A stretch of 61,033 bases of DNA from Phocaeicola faecicola (GTDB lineage Bacteria; Bacteroidota; Bacteroidia; Bacteroidales; Bacteroidaceae), in NCBI RefSeq assembly GCF_013618865.1, contig NZ_JABSOE010000024.1, forward strand, positions 1-61,033, read 5' to 3'. The notes under the pieces were generated by a model that was not told the DNA's origin, searched no databases, and worked only from the letters and a program-made list of their open reading frames with translations. Position numbers and translations under genes: made by a program. Shown piece after piece: positions 18,629 to 27,636 of this stretch. Each line of letters begins with the position of its first letter. Positions within the stretch are counted from its first letter, which is position 1.

Positions 18629-19558
18629 ATGACTAGATATAAAATTGGAATATTTCTTTCACTGATGCTTTTGATCGGGTTCAGTTCGTGTACAGAACAG
18701 AAATCGAACAACAAACTGGTGATCAACGAAGTGCTGGTGGACAACCGGAGCAACTTCCAGGATGATTACGGGGTACACAGCGGATGGATTGAAATATTCA
18801 ACCGGGCATACAGCAGTGCCGACCTGGCAGGATGCCTGCTGAAAGTGAGCAGCCAGCCGGGTGACACCATCACTTATTTCATTCCGAAAGGAGACGTACT
18901 GACCAGCATCAAACCGCGTCAGCATACGCTTTTCTGGGCGGACGGAACTCCGCGGCGCGGAACGTTCCACACCAACTTCGTACTCAGCAAGACCGAAGCC
19001 AACTGGATCGGACTTTATGATTCGGGCAAGAAACTGCTGGATGAGGTAGTGGTTCCGGCCGGTGTACTGAAGGCCAACCAGTCGTATGCACGCATCAGTG
19101 ACGCTTCGGCAGAATGGGAAGTGAAAGACGACAGTGCTGAAAAATACGTGACTCCAAGTACCAACAACAAGACCATTGAGAGCAATCCGAAGATGGACAA
19201 GTTCGAACAGCACGACCCTGCCGGTATCGGTATGGCCATCTCGGCAATGAGCGTCGTATTCTGCGGACTGATTCTGTTGTATCTTTGCTTTAAGTTTATC
19301 GGTAAGGCAGCCATCGCATTGCGCAAGCGGAATGCCATGAAGGTACATAACATTACCGACAAGGCAGAAGCCAAGGAAAAAGGACTGGGAGAAGCTCCGG
19401 GCGAAGTGATTGCAGCCATCTCCATGGCCCTCCACGAAGCACAGGGAGCCGACCACGATGTGGAAGAAACGATCCTGACCATCAGCCGCGTAAAACGAAG
19501 CTACTCTCCGTGGAGCTCGAAGATTTACACGCTGCGTGAAACCCCTCATAAGAAATAA
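18629..19558 (+). CDS. Lamin-tail domain / OadG (gamma/delta subunit) fusion lipoprotein
   Basis: A 309-residue protein. The N-terminus reads as a signal peptide with a lipobox-like GFSSC (Cys 21). A lamin-tail-like beta domain follows at about residues 28-177 (LVINEVLVDNR, GWIEIFNRA, DLAGCLLKV). A transmembrane helix at about 199-222 leads to a basic and charged cytoplasmic tail ending in SPWSSKIYTLRE, as in OadG subunits. OadG normally anchors the alpha subunit to the Na+ pump. The extra periplasmic domain is about 150 residues. Its place between mmdA and the biotin carrier supports the subunit role. The function of the lamin-tail part is unknown. Confidence 0.85.
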   Translation: MTRYKIGIFLSLMLLIGFSSCTEQKSNNKLVINEVLVDNRSNFQDDYGVHSGWIEIFNRAYSSADLAGCLLKVSSQPGDTITYFIPKGDVLTSIKPRQHTLFWADGTPRRGTFHTNFVLSKTEANWIGLYDSGKKLLDEVVVPAGVLKANQSYARISDASAEWEVKDDSAEKYVTPSTNNKTIESNPKMDKFEQHDPAGIGMAISAMSVVFCGLILLYLCFKFIGKAAIALRKRNAMKVHNITDKAEAKEKGLGEAPGEVIAAISMALHEAQGADHDVEETILTISRVKRSYSPWSSKIYTLRETPHKK

Positions 19559-19580
19559 TCTCCTTAATGAACAAATAACC

Positions 19581-20012
19581 ATGAAAGAATATAAATATAA
19601 AATAAACGGCAACTTGTACAAGGTTGTTGTGGGTGACATCGAAGACAATAACGTACATGTAGAAGTAAACGGTACGGCATATACTGTAGAACTGGAAAAG
19701 CAGAACAAGCCAAAAATCAAACCCGTAGTGCGTACAGCGGCTACAACTCCGGCTGCTCCACCGGCTGCTACCATTACCCGTCCGGCCCCTGCAGGAGGCA
19801 AGTCGGGAGTCAAGTCTCCGCTTCCTGGCGTAATCCTTGAAATCAAAGTCAAGGAAGGAGATATGGTAAAACGCGGACAGACCCTGATGATACTGGAAGC
19901 CATGAAAATGGAAAACGACATCAAGTCAGACCGTGACGGAAAGGTCACTTCAATCCGTGTGAGCAAGGGAGAATCTATTCTTGAAGGTACAGACCTTATA
20001 ATCATTGAATAA
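19581..20012 (+). CDS. mmdC: Biotin carboxyl carrier subunit of methylmalonyl-CoA decarboxylase
   Basis: A 143-residue protein from the ATG at 19581; an in-frame upstream ATG at 19536 lies inside the preceding gene. A short N-domain is followed by an Ala/Pro/Thr linker (about residues 51-70) and a lipoyl/biotinyl domain with EAMKMEND, where Lys 109 would carry biotin. The swinging arm moves CO2 from MmdA to MmdB. It is two bases upstream of mmdB, so translation is probably coupled. Confidence 0.95.
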   Translation: MKEYKYKINGNLYKVVVGDIEDNNVHVEVNGTAYTVELEKQNKPKIKPVVRTAATTPAAPPAATITRPAPAGGKSGVKSPLPGVILEIKVKEGDMVKRGQTLMILEAMKMENDIKSDRDGKVTSIRVSKGESILEGTDLIIIE

Positions 20013-20014
20013 TT

Positions 20015-21175
20015 ATGGGAGAATTTTTTAGCTTTCTACAAAATAACCTGGCCGATTTCTGGACCTATACCGGCTTCTACAATGCCACTCCAGGACATCT
20101 CATCATGATCCTGATCGGTATCGGATTCATTTATCTGGCCGTAGCAAAAGAGTTTGAACCGATGCTGCTTATTCCCATCGGTTTCGGTATTCTGATCGGA
20201 AACATTCCTTTCAACATGGAGGCCGGACTGAAAGTCGGGCTGTATGAAGAAGGATCAGTTCTTAATATCTTGTATCAGGGGGTTACCTCGGGATGGTATC
20301 CGCCGCTCATCTTCCTGGGCATCGGAGCCATGACGGACTTCTCCGCACTGATATCCAATCCTAAACTGATGCTGATTGGTGCGGCTGCACAGTTCGGTAT
20401 TTTCGGAGCCTACATGATTGCTCTTGAAATGGGATTCGACCCGATGCAGGCAGCTGCCATCGGTATCATCGGTGGTGCAGACGGTCCGACAGCCATCTTC
20501 CTTTCTTCCAAATTAGCCCCTAACCTGATGGGAGCCATTGCCGTATCAGCCTACTCCTACATGGCCCTTGTACCGGTCATCCAGCCGCCTATCATGCGCT
20601 TGCTGACTACCAAGAAGGAAAGACTGATCCGCATGAAGGCTCCACGCGCCGTATCGCATACAGAGAAAGTGATGTTCCCGATTGTGGGACTGCTGCTGAC
20701 CTGTTTCCTGGTACCTTCCGGTCTTCCTTTGCTGGGTATGCTGTTCTTCGGTAACCTGCTGAAGGAAAGTGGCGTTACACGTCGTCTGGCAGAGACTGCC
20801 CGCGGTCCGCTGATTGATACCATCACCATCCTGCTGGGACTCACGGTAGGTGCCTCTACTCAGGCATCTGAATTCCTTACCTGGGACTCTATCAAGATTT
20901 TCGCTTTGGGAGCATTGTCATTTGTCATTGCAACCGCATCAGGTGTCATTTTCGTGAAGATTTTCAACCTGGTATTGAAGAAAGAGAACAAGATCAACCC
21001 GCTTATCGGAAATGCCGGTGTATCTGCAGTTCCTGACTCGGCACGAATCTCACAGATAATCGGTCTGGAATATGACCCGAGCAACTACCTGCTGATGCAT
21101 GCAATGGGTCCTAACGTAGCCGGTGTAATCGGATCGGCTGTGGCTGCAGGTATTTTGCTGGGATTCCTTGTATAA
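20015..21175 (+). CDS. mmdB: Na+-translocating decarboxylase beta subunit
   Basis: A 386-residue polytopic membrane protein of the OadB/MmdB family. The ion-binding signature GIIGGADGPTAIFLSSKLAP near residue 150 and the NAGVSAVPDSARISQIIG segment near residue 333 are diagnostic. It decarboxylates carboxybiotin and uses the energy to pump Na+ out of the cell. It ends the operon and is followed by a strong terminator. The pump ties propionate production to a sodium gradient. Confidence 0.95.
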   Translation: MGEFFSFLQNNLADFWTYTGFYNATPGHLIMILIGIGFIYLAVAKEFEPMLLIPIGFGILIGNIPFNMEAGLKVGLYEEGSVLNILYQGVTSGWYPPLIFLGIGAMTDFSALISNPKLMLIGAAAQFGIFGAYMIALEMGFDPMQAAAIGIIGGADGPTAIFLSSKLAPNLMGAIAVSAYSYMALVPVIQPPIMRLLTTKKERLIRMKAPRAVSHTEKVMFPIVGLLLTCFLVPSGLPLLGMLFFGNLLKESGVTRRLAETARGPLIDTITILLGLTVGASTQASEFLTWDSIKIFALGALSFVIATASGVIFVKIFNLVLKKENKINPLIGNAGVSAVPDSARISQIIGLEYDPSNYLLMHAMGPNVAGVIGSAVAAGILLGFLV

Positions 21176-21223
21176 GTCCCGCTTCTTTATCGCCTGTTAA
21201 ACTGTAGTAAAATAATGTAGATT

Positions 21224-21274
21224 GGAGAGTCATATCAAATTTCTTCGGGAATTGTATATGACTCTCCTTATTTT
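21224..21274 (+). terminator. Terminator of the mmd operon
   Basis: GGAGAGTCATAT pairs with ATATGACTCTCC around a 20-base loop, followed by TTATTTT. Confidence 0.8.
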
Positions 21275-21315
21275 ATGAGGTTATCTGCCTGGGAAAGACA
21301 CTGAGCATCACCTAC

Positions 21316-21353
21316 AGAAAAAGGAGCTACTGCACACCGCAATAGCTCCTTTT
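21316..21353 (-). terminator. Terminator of lepA
   Basis: AGGAGCTA and TAGCTCCT form an 8-bp stem with a T run on the minus strand. It is also T-flanked on the plus strand, so it may back up the mmd terminator. Confidence 0.75.
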
Positions 21354-21392
21354 CATATGTATTCCGAAGGATTCTTCCTTCCTCAATCTTCA

Positions 21393-23174
21393 TTAATCCA
21401 GTTTCAATACTGCAAGGAAAGCCTTCTGAGGAACTTCTACCGTACCGATCTGTTTCATACGTTTCTTTCCTTTCTTCTGCTTTTCGAGCAACTTACGCTT
21501 ACGGCTTACGTCACCACCGTAACATTTTGCAGTCACATCCTTACGGACAGCCTTGATGGTCTCACGGGCAATAATCTTTGCTCCGATGGCCGCCTGAATG
21601 GCAATTTCAAACTGCTGGCGCGGAATCAGTTCCTTCAACTTCTCACACATCCGGCGTCCCAGGTCATAGGCATTATCGAAATGTGTCAGTGTAGACAAGG
21701 CATCGACCGATTCACCGTTCAGCAGAATATCGAGTTTCACCAACTTCGACGGACGGAAGCCCGACTGATGATAGTCGAATGAAGCATATCCTTTTGAAAT
21801 ACTCTTCAGCTTATCATAGAAATCTATTACGATTTCCCCAAGCGGCATCTTGTAATGCAGTTCCACACGGTTTCCCGAAATATAATCCTGGCGTACCAGT
21901 TCTCCACGCTTACCCAGACACAGTGTCATGATCGGACCGATATAATCGGTAGTGGTAATGATGGACGCATCAATGAACGGCTCTTCGATATGGTCAATCA
22001 GCGTAGGATCAGGCATTCCGCCCGGGTTATGCACTTCCTGTACCCCACCCTGCTTGTCGTAAATCATATACGATACGTTGGGCACAGTGGTAATGACGTT
22101 CATGTCAAACTCGCGGTCGAGACGTTCCTGCACGATTTCCATATGGAGCAACCCAAGGAAGCCGCAGCGGAAACCGAATCCCAAAGCCAAAGACGACTCC
22201 GGCTGGAAAGTCAACGAGGCATCGTTCAACTGCAGTTTTTCCAACGAAGCACGCAGGTTCTCATAATCCTCGGCCTCTATCGGATAAACTCCCGCAAAGA
22301 CCATCGGCTTCACTTCTTCGAATCCTTCGATTGCCTTGTCGCAAGGACGGGCAATGTGCGTAATGGTATCTCCCACCTTCACTTCCTTCGAGGTCTTGAT
22401 GCCCGAAATAATATATCCTACGTCACCCGTACGCAACTCGTCACGAGGAATCATATCCATCTTCAATACTCCGACTTCATCGGCATCGTATTCCTTACCG
22501 GTATTGAAGAACTTCACCTTGTCTCCTTTCCGAATGACTCCGTTTACTACCTTGAAATAAGCAATGATTCCGCGGAAGGAGTTGAATACCGAGTCGAAAA
22601 TCAGCGCCTGCAATGGAGCCGACTCATCCCCAACGGGATGCGGAATGCGCTCTACTACCGCCTGCAGAATATCTTCCACACCCATGCCGGTCTTTCCCGA
22701 AGCACGGATAATGTCTTCCCGCTTGCAGCCCAGCAGATTGATGATTTCATCCTCCACTTCTTCGGGCATTGCACTGGCCATATCACATTTGTTCATGACC
22801 GGAATGATTTCCAGATCGTGTTCCAATGCCATATAAAGGTTGGATATGGTCTGAGCCTGTACTCCCTGAGACGCATCCACCACCAGCAATGCGCCTTCGC
22901 AGGCCGCAATGGAGCGGGATACTTCATAAGAAAAGTCCACGTGCCCCGGAGTGTCAATCAAGTTCAGGATGTATTTTTCTCCCTTATAATTATATTCCAT
23001 CTGGATGGCATGGCTCTTAATCGTAATACCGCGCTCACGTTCCAGATCCATATCATCAAGCATCTGTCCTTCGGTCACTTTCACCGTCTGAGTATACTCC
23101 AGCAAACGGTCCGCCAAAGTAGACTTACCATGGTCGATATGGGCTATAATACAGAAATTTCGGATATTTTTCAT
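21393..23174 (-). CDS. lepA: Elongation factor 4 (LepA)
   Basis: A 593-residue translational GTPase. The G motifs are [15 protein letters not shown] (G1), DTPGHVDF (G3) and NKCD (G4). EF-G-like domains II, III and V follow, then the LepA-specific C-terminal domain ([20 protein letters not shown], near residue 550). LepA binds the ribosome and affects initiation and back-translocation under stress. The length is normal for the family. A TATCTTTG element lies about 110 bases upstream. Confidence 0.97.
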   Translation of the reverse strand: MKNIRNFCIIAHIDHGKSTLADRLLEYTQTVKVTEGQMLDDMDLERERGITIKSHAIQMEYNYKGEKYILNLIDTPGHVDFSYEVSRSIAACEGALLVVDASQGVQAQTISNLYMALEHDLEIIPVMNKCDMASAMPEEVEDEIINLLGCKREDIIRASGKTGMGVEDILQAVVERIPHPVGDESAPLQALIFDSVFNSFRGIIAYFKVVNGVIRKGDKVKFFNTGKEYDADEVGVLKMDMIPRDELRTGDVGYIISGIKTSKEVKVGDTITHIARPCDKAIEGFEEVKPMVFAGVYPIEAEDYENLRASLEKLQLNDASLTFQPESSLALGFGFRCGFLGLLHMEIVQERLDREFDMNVITTVPNVSYMIYDKQGGVQEVHNPGGMPDPTLIDHIEEPFIDASIITTTDYIGPIMTLCLGKRGELVRQDYISGNRVELHYKMPLGEIVIDFYDKLKSISKGYASFDYHQSGFRPSKLVKLDILLNGESVDALSTLTHFDNAYDLGRRMCEKLKELIPRQQFEIAIQAAIGAKIIARETIKAVRKDVTAKCYGGDVSRKRKLLEKQKKGKKRMKQIGTVEVPQKAFLAVLKLD

Positions 23175-23391
23175 TCTAAAATATATGTAATTCTAATTTT
23201 AAATTCGTTCAAAGAATCTCTCTGGGACCACGTTAATGCATATAACACATTACGGACTAGTCACATGTCGCCTAATTTGATGCAAAGATAGATATAAAAA
23301 ATGAGATATCCTTACTGTCTGTTAAAAATCACAAGGAGTTCTTTGGAAGGATGAGACTCGAAGACGAAAGATGAAAGTCAGCGGCATAACC
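23175..23391. other. Spacer upstream of lepA
   Basis: Contains the lepA -7 element at 23283-23290 and no ORF with a recognisable family. Confidence 0.4.
23283..23290 (-). promoter_or_regulatory. -7 element for lepA
   Basis: TATCTTTG on the minus strand, 109 bases upstream of the ATG at 23174; this implies a leader of about 100 bases. Confidence 0.5.
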
Positions 23392-23451
23392 AAAAAAAAT
23401 CCTCCTGCCTCGCCTTACAGTATTCTGACAACTCGGCGAGAGGCAGGAGGA
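23392..23451 (-). terminator. Terminator of the glycosidase-like gene
   Basis: On the minus strand CCTCCTGCCTCTCGCC pairs with GGCGAGGCAGGAGG (one bulged position), then a run of eight T. Confidence 0.85.
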
Positions 23452-23477
23452 ATTCTTATGGGTTCTCTTCAGCAATC

Positions 23478-26096
23478 TTATTCCACTACAATTTCATCAA
23501 TAAACATCCACGATTCTCCCATGACATGATGCCAGGACGGAAGTGTTTGCGGATGAGTTGCCTTGATACGTATGTACCGTGCCTTCTTGTTGATTTTGTC
23601 AATGACAAACGGGATACGGATATAATCGTATTCTCCGGCACCTTTTCTGGCTTCTCCGTAATTGATTTTTCCGGCCTTGCGGTAATTTTCTCCATCAGAA
23701 GAAATCCAGACTTCCAGCATTTTCGGTGGCATGACCCAGGCCGTCAGTGACTGCATGAATCCCAATTCCACCTTACGTATTTTCTGCTCTTCCTTCAGGT
23801 CGACAATTACATCCATGTCATTTTTGAAGTATCCGTGCCAGAGAGGGGCCTGCGCATTCATCGGAGCAAAGATACCGTCGGTCATTGCACCGTCTCCTCC
23901 GGCGTTGTATTTTGGATGATAAGGCTGCTGGTAAATCACCTTGGCATCAAGGGCCTTATGTGCGGCAATTTTTTTAGTGAGAACCGGATAAGCCTTTTCT
24001 GCAACAAATACCCGAGCCTTGATTTCCTGCACGCTGCGCACTTCAAAAGGTTTCTCGTATTTGGTAGAAGAAAGAGTCGGTTCACTGCCGTCAGTTGTAT
24101 AATGGATTTCCCCACCCTGCAGGTAGCAGTCCATCGATACATTGAAGCCATGTCTGTCCGGAGTCCGGTCGGCCTGTATATGAATTTCCGGAGTAATCTG
24201 CACAAGGTCGAACCATGCAGTACCGGCACTGAGCAAGGTAATGGAGCCGGCAGCTCCTCCATGATGGGTACGCTTGTATTCTTTCGGCTTGCACACCAGT
24301 TCGTAGCGTTTCCATTCATCGGTCAGTTCGAAGGTCTGCTCTCCCAAAGAACCTAAAGCCAGTCTGAACTGCATTTTCTCTCCTTTTTCCTGATGTTGCT
24401 TCAGCGAACGGCGATCGGCCTTTGCCCATACAGAAAGGATATAAGTCCGGTCAGACTCATTGTCAATCGGGAAAAGTCCCCGGCTGGCTCCGGCATTCGG
24501 ATAAGGATTGGTCAGGCGCAGAGAGGTTTCCCCGTCAAAAGCCATCCGGATATCCGGAAGCAAAGTCGCTCCATTTCCCCCGGCACCGCCAGATCCTCCG
24601 GTAACTTCTCCAGCTTCGGCAGATTCCTCAAAGCTTGGATTCACCATCAGGTTGCCACGAACCACTTTGGAAACTGGCTCTTCCAGGGTAATTTTATACA
24701 CTCCGGTACCGAAGGCTGGGAGCATATCCTTGAGCAGTCTTCCATCGGCTGTCAGTTCACGGTTCTCAAAAATAACACGTGCCGTACAGGATTGAGGAGC
24801 CGCTTCAGGAAGGGTCAGCTGAACATTGCAAGGACGGTTTTCCATGTTCTGAGCCACCACCAGCAGTTTGCCGTTATGACGGTATACGCGTGCCTTCACC
24901 TGCTCGCTGCCGGTCGGAATCTCACAAGACTGAGCGTCATACAGGTAGGGCGCAATCTGCTGAAGTTCTACTGCGACCTCCTTGAATCCGTTCCATAACA
25001 GCGGAGAACCGGAATCGGGCATACGATGGAAACCCTGAATGCCTCTGGCACCTGCCAGGATACTGCCGTAACACATGGCACGTACTTCACGGGCACTGGG
25101 TTCGCGGGTCCAGATTTCTCCTCCTCCAAAAACTTGAGGAACGAGCCAGACGGCTTTCTCATAACGCATCTGATCGTAAATCTCCTGAATCATCCGTGGT
25201 GCTTCGGCCGCAGGTGCGTTAGGTATAGGATATGGGTCGGCCATAAGAATATCGTATGTATGCTCATAGCGCCTTGCAGGAAGGGAACTGATGATGACCA
25301 CAGATATCGGGTGATACGGATCGACCTCGTGAATCAGGTTGTAAGCCCTTTCCAGACTCTCGGGACTGACTCCCTGTCCGTCGGGTTCATCCGCAATGTA
25401 ATACGACAGGATGGCCGGATGGTCTTTTACCCGCATGATTTCTTCACGAAGCAGGCGGAAGCGTTCTTCTTCGCTGGCCGTACTGTGGGTATTGCTGCCT
25501 CCCTTGATTGCAGACAGTCCGGACACATTGTAGTTTACCTTGATGCCGAGCTGGGCACAGAGATCCAGGTATTTCATCCGGGCATCGTGGTTCTCGGGTT
25601 CAATATTGTGATATGGAGAATACAGGTTGATACATTGGGTGACCTCACTTTTCAGAAAGGGATAGTTGTGCCCCTGCAGACTGGAGTAAAATCCTGTCGG
25701 CAAGAAAGGATAACCGTCTACCTGAAGTCCTCCGGTAGAGTAATCAATCTTTACTTCGTTGTCTGATGGAGCCAGCCGGAGCAGGTTGACTTTATATTCC
25801 TGGCTTTTCCCCTGGTAATCCACGGTTACCGACCGTTCGTTGTTACCGGGTTGCAGGTGTTGCATATTCACACTCAGCAGATTGACTCCCTGGTGCAAAG
25901 GATAGCTTGTCTGGTCTAAAAGTGCCTTTCCGGTTCCTTCGGGCAGATAAATCATGATTTCAGCCTCTTTTTCCGAGGTATAATAACTCATCCTGGAATT
26001 GACCTTGATGTCTGCCGCAGCGGCCGGAAGTATGGCAGCCGACAATGACAGGAGGGCTCCTGCCAGCAGTGAGAAGCGATAACGGTTGTTTTTCAT
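23478..26096 (-). CDS. Secreted multidomain glycosidase-like protein of unassigned family
   Basis: An 872-residue protein. A signal peptide ends near residue 27 (LPAAAA). A beta-sandwich N-domain leads to a TIM-barrel-like region at about 125-360. Possible acidic catalytic residues are Glu 237 in YYIADEPDG and Glu 327 in VFGGGEIW. After a small beta domain comes a Gly-rich linker (near 513-523), a carbohydrate-binding-like domain (about 525-665), a chitobiase C-terminal-like repeat (EIHYTTDGSEPTLSSTKYE) and an F5/8 type C discoidin-like domain. It probably cleaves or binds a polysaccharide outside the cytoplasm. I cannot place it in a numbered GH family. No SusC/SusD pair is near. Confidence 0.7.
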   Translation of the reverse strand: MKNNRYRFSLLAGALLSLSAAILPAAAADIKVNSRMSYYTSEKEAEIMIYLPEGTGKALLDQTSYPLHQGVNLLSVNMQHLQPGNNERSVTVDYQGKSQEYKVNLLRLAPSDNEVKIDYSTGGLQVDGYPFLPTGFYSSLQGHNYPFLKSEVTQCINLYSPYHNIEPENHDARMKYLDLCAQLGIKVNYNVSGLSAIKGGSNTHSTASEEERFRLLREEIMRVKDHPAILSYYIADEPDGQGVSPESLERAYNLIHEVDPYHPISVVIISSLPARRYEHTYDILMADPYPIPNAPAAEAPRMIQEIYDQMRYEKAVWLVPQVFGGGEIWTREPSAREVRAMCYGSILAGARGIQGFHRMPDSGSPLLWNGFKEVAVELQQIAPYLYDAQSCEIPTGSEQVKARVYRHNGKLLVVAQNMENRPCNVQLTLPEAAPQSCTARVIFENRELTADGRLLKDMLPAFGTGVYKITLEEPVSKVVRGNLMVNPSFEESAEAGEVTGGSGGAGGNGATLLPDIRMAFDGETSLRLTNPYPNAGASRGLFPIDNESDRTYILSVWAKADRRSLKQHQEKGEKMQFRLALGSLGEQTFELTDEWKRYELVCKPKEYKRTHHGGAAGSITLLSAGTAWFDLVQITPEIHIQADRTPDRHGFNVSMDCYLQGGEIHYTTDGSEPTLSSTKYEKPFEVRSVQEIKARVFVAEKAYPVLTKKIAAHKALDAKVIYQQPYHPKYNAGGDGAMTDGIFAPMNAQAPLWHGYFKNDMDVIVDLKEEQKIRKVELGFMQSLTAWVMPPKMLEVWISSDGENYRKAGKINYGEARKGAGEYDYIRIPFVIDKINKKARYIRIKATHPQTLPSWHHVMGESWMFIDEIVVE

Positions 26097-26183
26097 GGTG
26101 TAATTGATCGATTAATTAAGTTTACAATAAATGCCTATTGTGAAGAACGGAAGAATTGCAGGTTCTTCCATTCTTTGTCTGAA

Positions 26184-26191
26184 CAAAGTTA
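26184..26191 (-). promoter_or_regulatory. -7 element for the glycosidase-like gene
   Basis: TAACTTTG on the minus strand, 87 bases before the ATG at 26096, matches TAnnTTTG. Confidence 0.5.
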
Positions 26192-26400
26192 GAAAAAATA
26201 AAAGAGATAAAGAGCAGAAGATGCATTATTTTATACGAGATTTTTACAGGGTTAATGTTAACTGACATTGCCCAAGCGAAAAAGAAAGAAGTGGGAGATA
26301 GATCACGCAGCCCCTTACAGTTGCGGAAATCCCTATTACATTTAGGGAAACCCCTTCTCAGAAATAGTTGATTTATGAGGAAAATAGCTGTTTTTTACGC
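26192..26400. other. Divergent control region with a GGGAA-type dyad
   Basis: This gene-free stretch separates two divergent promoters. It holds TCCCTA at 26329-26334 and TAGGGAAACCCCTT at about 26342-26355, which makes overlapping inverted half-sites centred about 65-75 bases upstream of the predicted start of the plus-strand gene. Nothing else was seen. Confidence 0.45.
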
Positions 26401-26408
26401 TACCTTTG
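26401..26408 (+). promoter_or_regulatory. -7 element for the DUF4476 lipoprotein gene
   Basis: TACCTTTG matches TAnnTTTG. It lies downstream of an in-frame ATG at 26368 and so argues for the start at 26491. Confidence 0.55.
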
Positions 26409-26490
26409 TTTAGCATTTGAATATGGCGGGCAGGATTGCAGCCGCAAGACATTTGCAACGAAGTATGTGAACGAAAAGGACAGACAGATT

Positions 26491-27453
26491 ATGAAAAAGA
26501 AAATGATGCTGGCGATGACAATATTATTCCTTTCAATGAATAGTTGTAGTTTGTTGTCGTATGGAAGCAAGCAGGAAGCTGCTTCAAAGATTAAGGAAGG
26601 AATGACTCCGGAACAGGTAACTGCCTTACTTGGCACGCCTGATTTTAAACGATCGGAGTCTGGAGTCGAGCAATGGGAATACCGTAATGCTTATTATTGG
26701 CAAAACTCTCCGGTGACGGTCGTGATTGATTTTTCAGGCAAGCGGGTTGTGGCATACGATTCGTTTCCGGAATCGGAGCGCCGGCAGGATGTGATGGTTG
26801 GCGGTCGCCCCACACCACCGTTCATCGCCATATGTCCTCCTTCCGTATCGGAAGCTGACCGTCGTTTTGAGGACTTGTACAGAGACATTAAAAACGCTCC
26901 TTTTAAGGACGAGCAACTGGAACGATTGAGGCGCGAGGCGGTCTACGGAAGATTTACCTGTGCCCAATGTGCCCGGTTGTTAGCCCTGCTGCAGTGGGAT
27001 GATGAAAAACTGGAGTTTTTAAGGATACTGGCTCCCACAATCGTTGATAAATACAATGGAGATTTGCTTACGAAACAGATGACCTTTGACAGTGCAAAGA
27101 AAGAAGCAAGAAGATTATTGGAACAGGCCGCTGATTCGGACCCGTTGCTCCCGGTAATGGACTCCGGCAGTTTTGAACGTTTCTATGCGCAGGTAAAGGG
27201 CAAGATGTTCAAGGATGAACAATTGTCATTGGTGAGGAAGAAGGTAAAACTTGTCAGTTTCACTTGTGCCCAATGTACCCGTCTGTTGCACTTATTCGAC
27301 TGGGATGATGACCGGTGGGCAATGCTCCGGATACTGGTTCCTGTAATTGCTGACCGTCAGAACGATGAACAGATTGTGAAATGTTTTGAATCGTCATTTG
27401 AAAAGCCGAAAGTACGCAGAATGCTGGATGAGTACCGGGTTGTTCCGCTATAA
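26491..27453 (+). CDS. Lipoprotein with BamE/SmpA-like N-domain and two DUF4476 repeats
   Basis: A 320-residue protein from the ATG at 26491. A lipobox (LSMNSC, Cys 19) is followed by a SmpA/OmlA-like unit (EGMTPEQVTALLGTPDF, about residues 35-55). Two copies of a helical repeat come next, about 135-230 and 235-320. Each copy has FKDEQL, an FTCAQC motif, a WDD turn and an RILxPxIxD segment, which I recognise as DUF4476. The paired CAQC motifs may bind metal or form disulfides. Function is unknown. It is transcribed alone and is convergent with the cytolysin-like gene. Confidence 0.75.
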   Translation: MKKKMMLAMTILFLSMNSCSLLSYGSKQEAASKIKEGMTPEQVTALLGTPDFKRSESGVEQWEYRNAYYWQNSPVTVVIDFSGKRVVAYDSFPESERRQDVMVGGRPTPPFIAICPPSVSEADRRFEDLYRDIKNAPFKDEQLERLRREAVYGRFTCAQCARLLALLQWDDEKLEFLRILAPTIVDKYNGDLLTKQMTFDSAKKEARRLLEQAADSDPLLPVMDSGSFERFYAQVKGKMFKDEQLSLVRKKVKLVSFTCAQCTRLLHLFDWDDDRWAMLRILVPVIADRQNDEQIVKCFESSFEKPKVRRMLDEYRVVPL

Positions 27454-27516
27454 GTGCAGCTACGGATTTATCAGTACTCACCCCATTACACTTAACTGGT
27501 GAAAATTATCCTTAAG

Positions 27517-27570
27517 AAAAGCCATCAACCGATTTTGCAGAACACAGCACAAATCGGTTGACGGCTTTTC
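27517..27570. terminator. Bidirectional terminator between two lipoprotein genes
   Basis: AAAAGCC-TCAACCGATTT and AAATCGGTTGA-GGCTTTT form a long stem with T runs on both strands. Confidence 0.85.
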
Positions 27571-27636
27571 TACCTATAGAGCCTTCTGAAAAATACTCCT
27601 GTGAAAAGGATTTTCCTTCAGATTACTTTTCTGCTT

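Noticed and set aside
21855..23291. Plus-strand ORF of 478 residues opposite lepA
   Set aside because: Complete overlap with LepA on the other strand and no recognisable fold.
23478..26096. Polysaccharide utilisation locus around the glycosidase-like gene
   Set aside because: No SusC, SusD, sigma/anti-sigma or hybrid two-component gene is present nearby.
26368..26490. Longer N-terminus for the DUF4476 lipoprotein
   Set aside because: The TACCTTTG promoter element lies inside this stretch and the lipoprotein signal begins at 26491.
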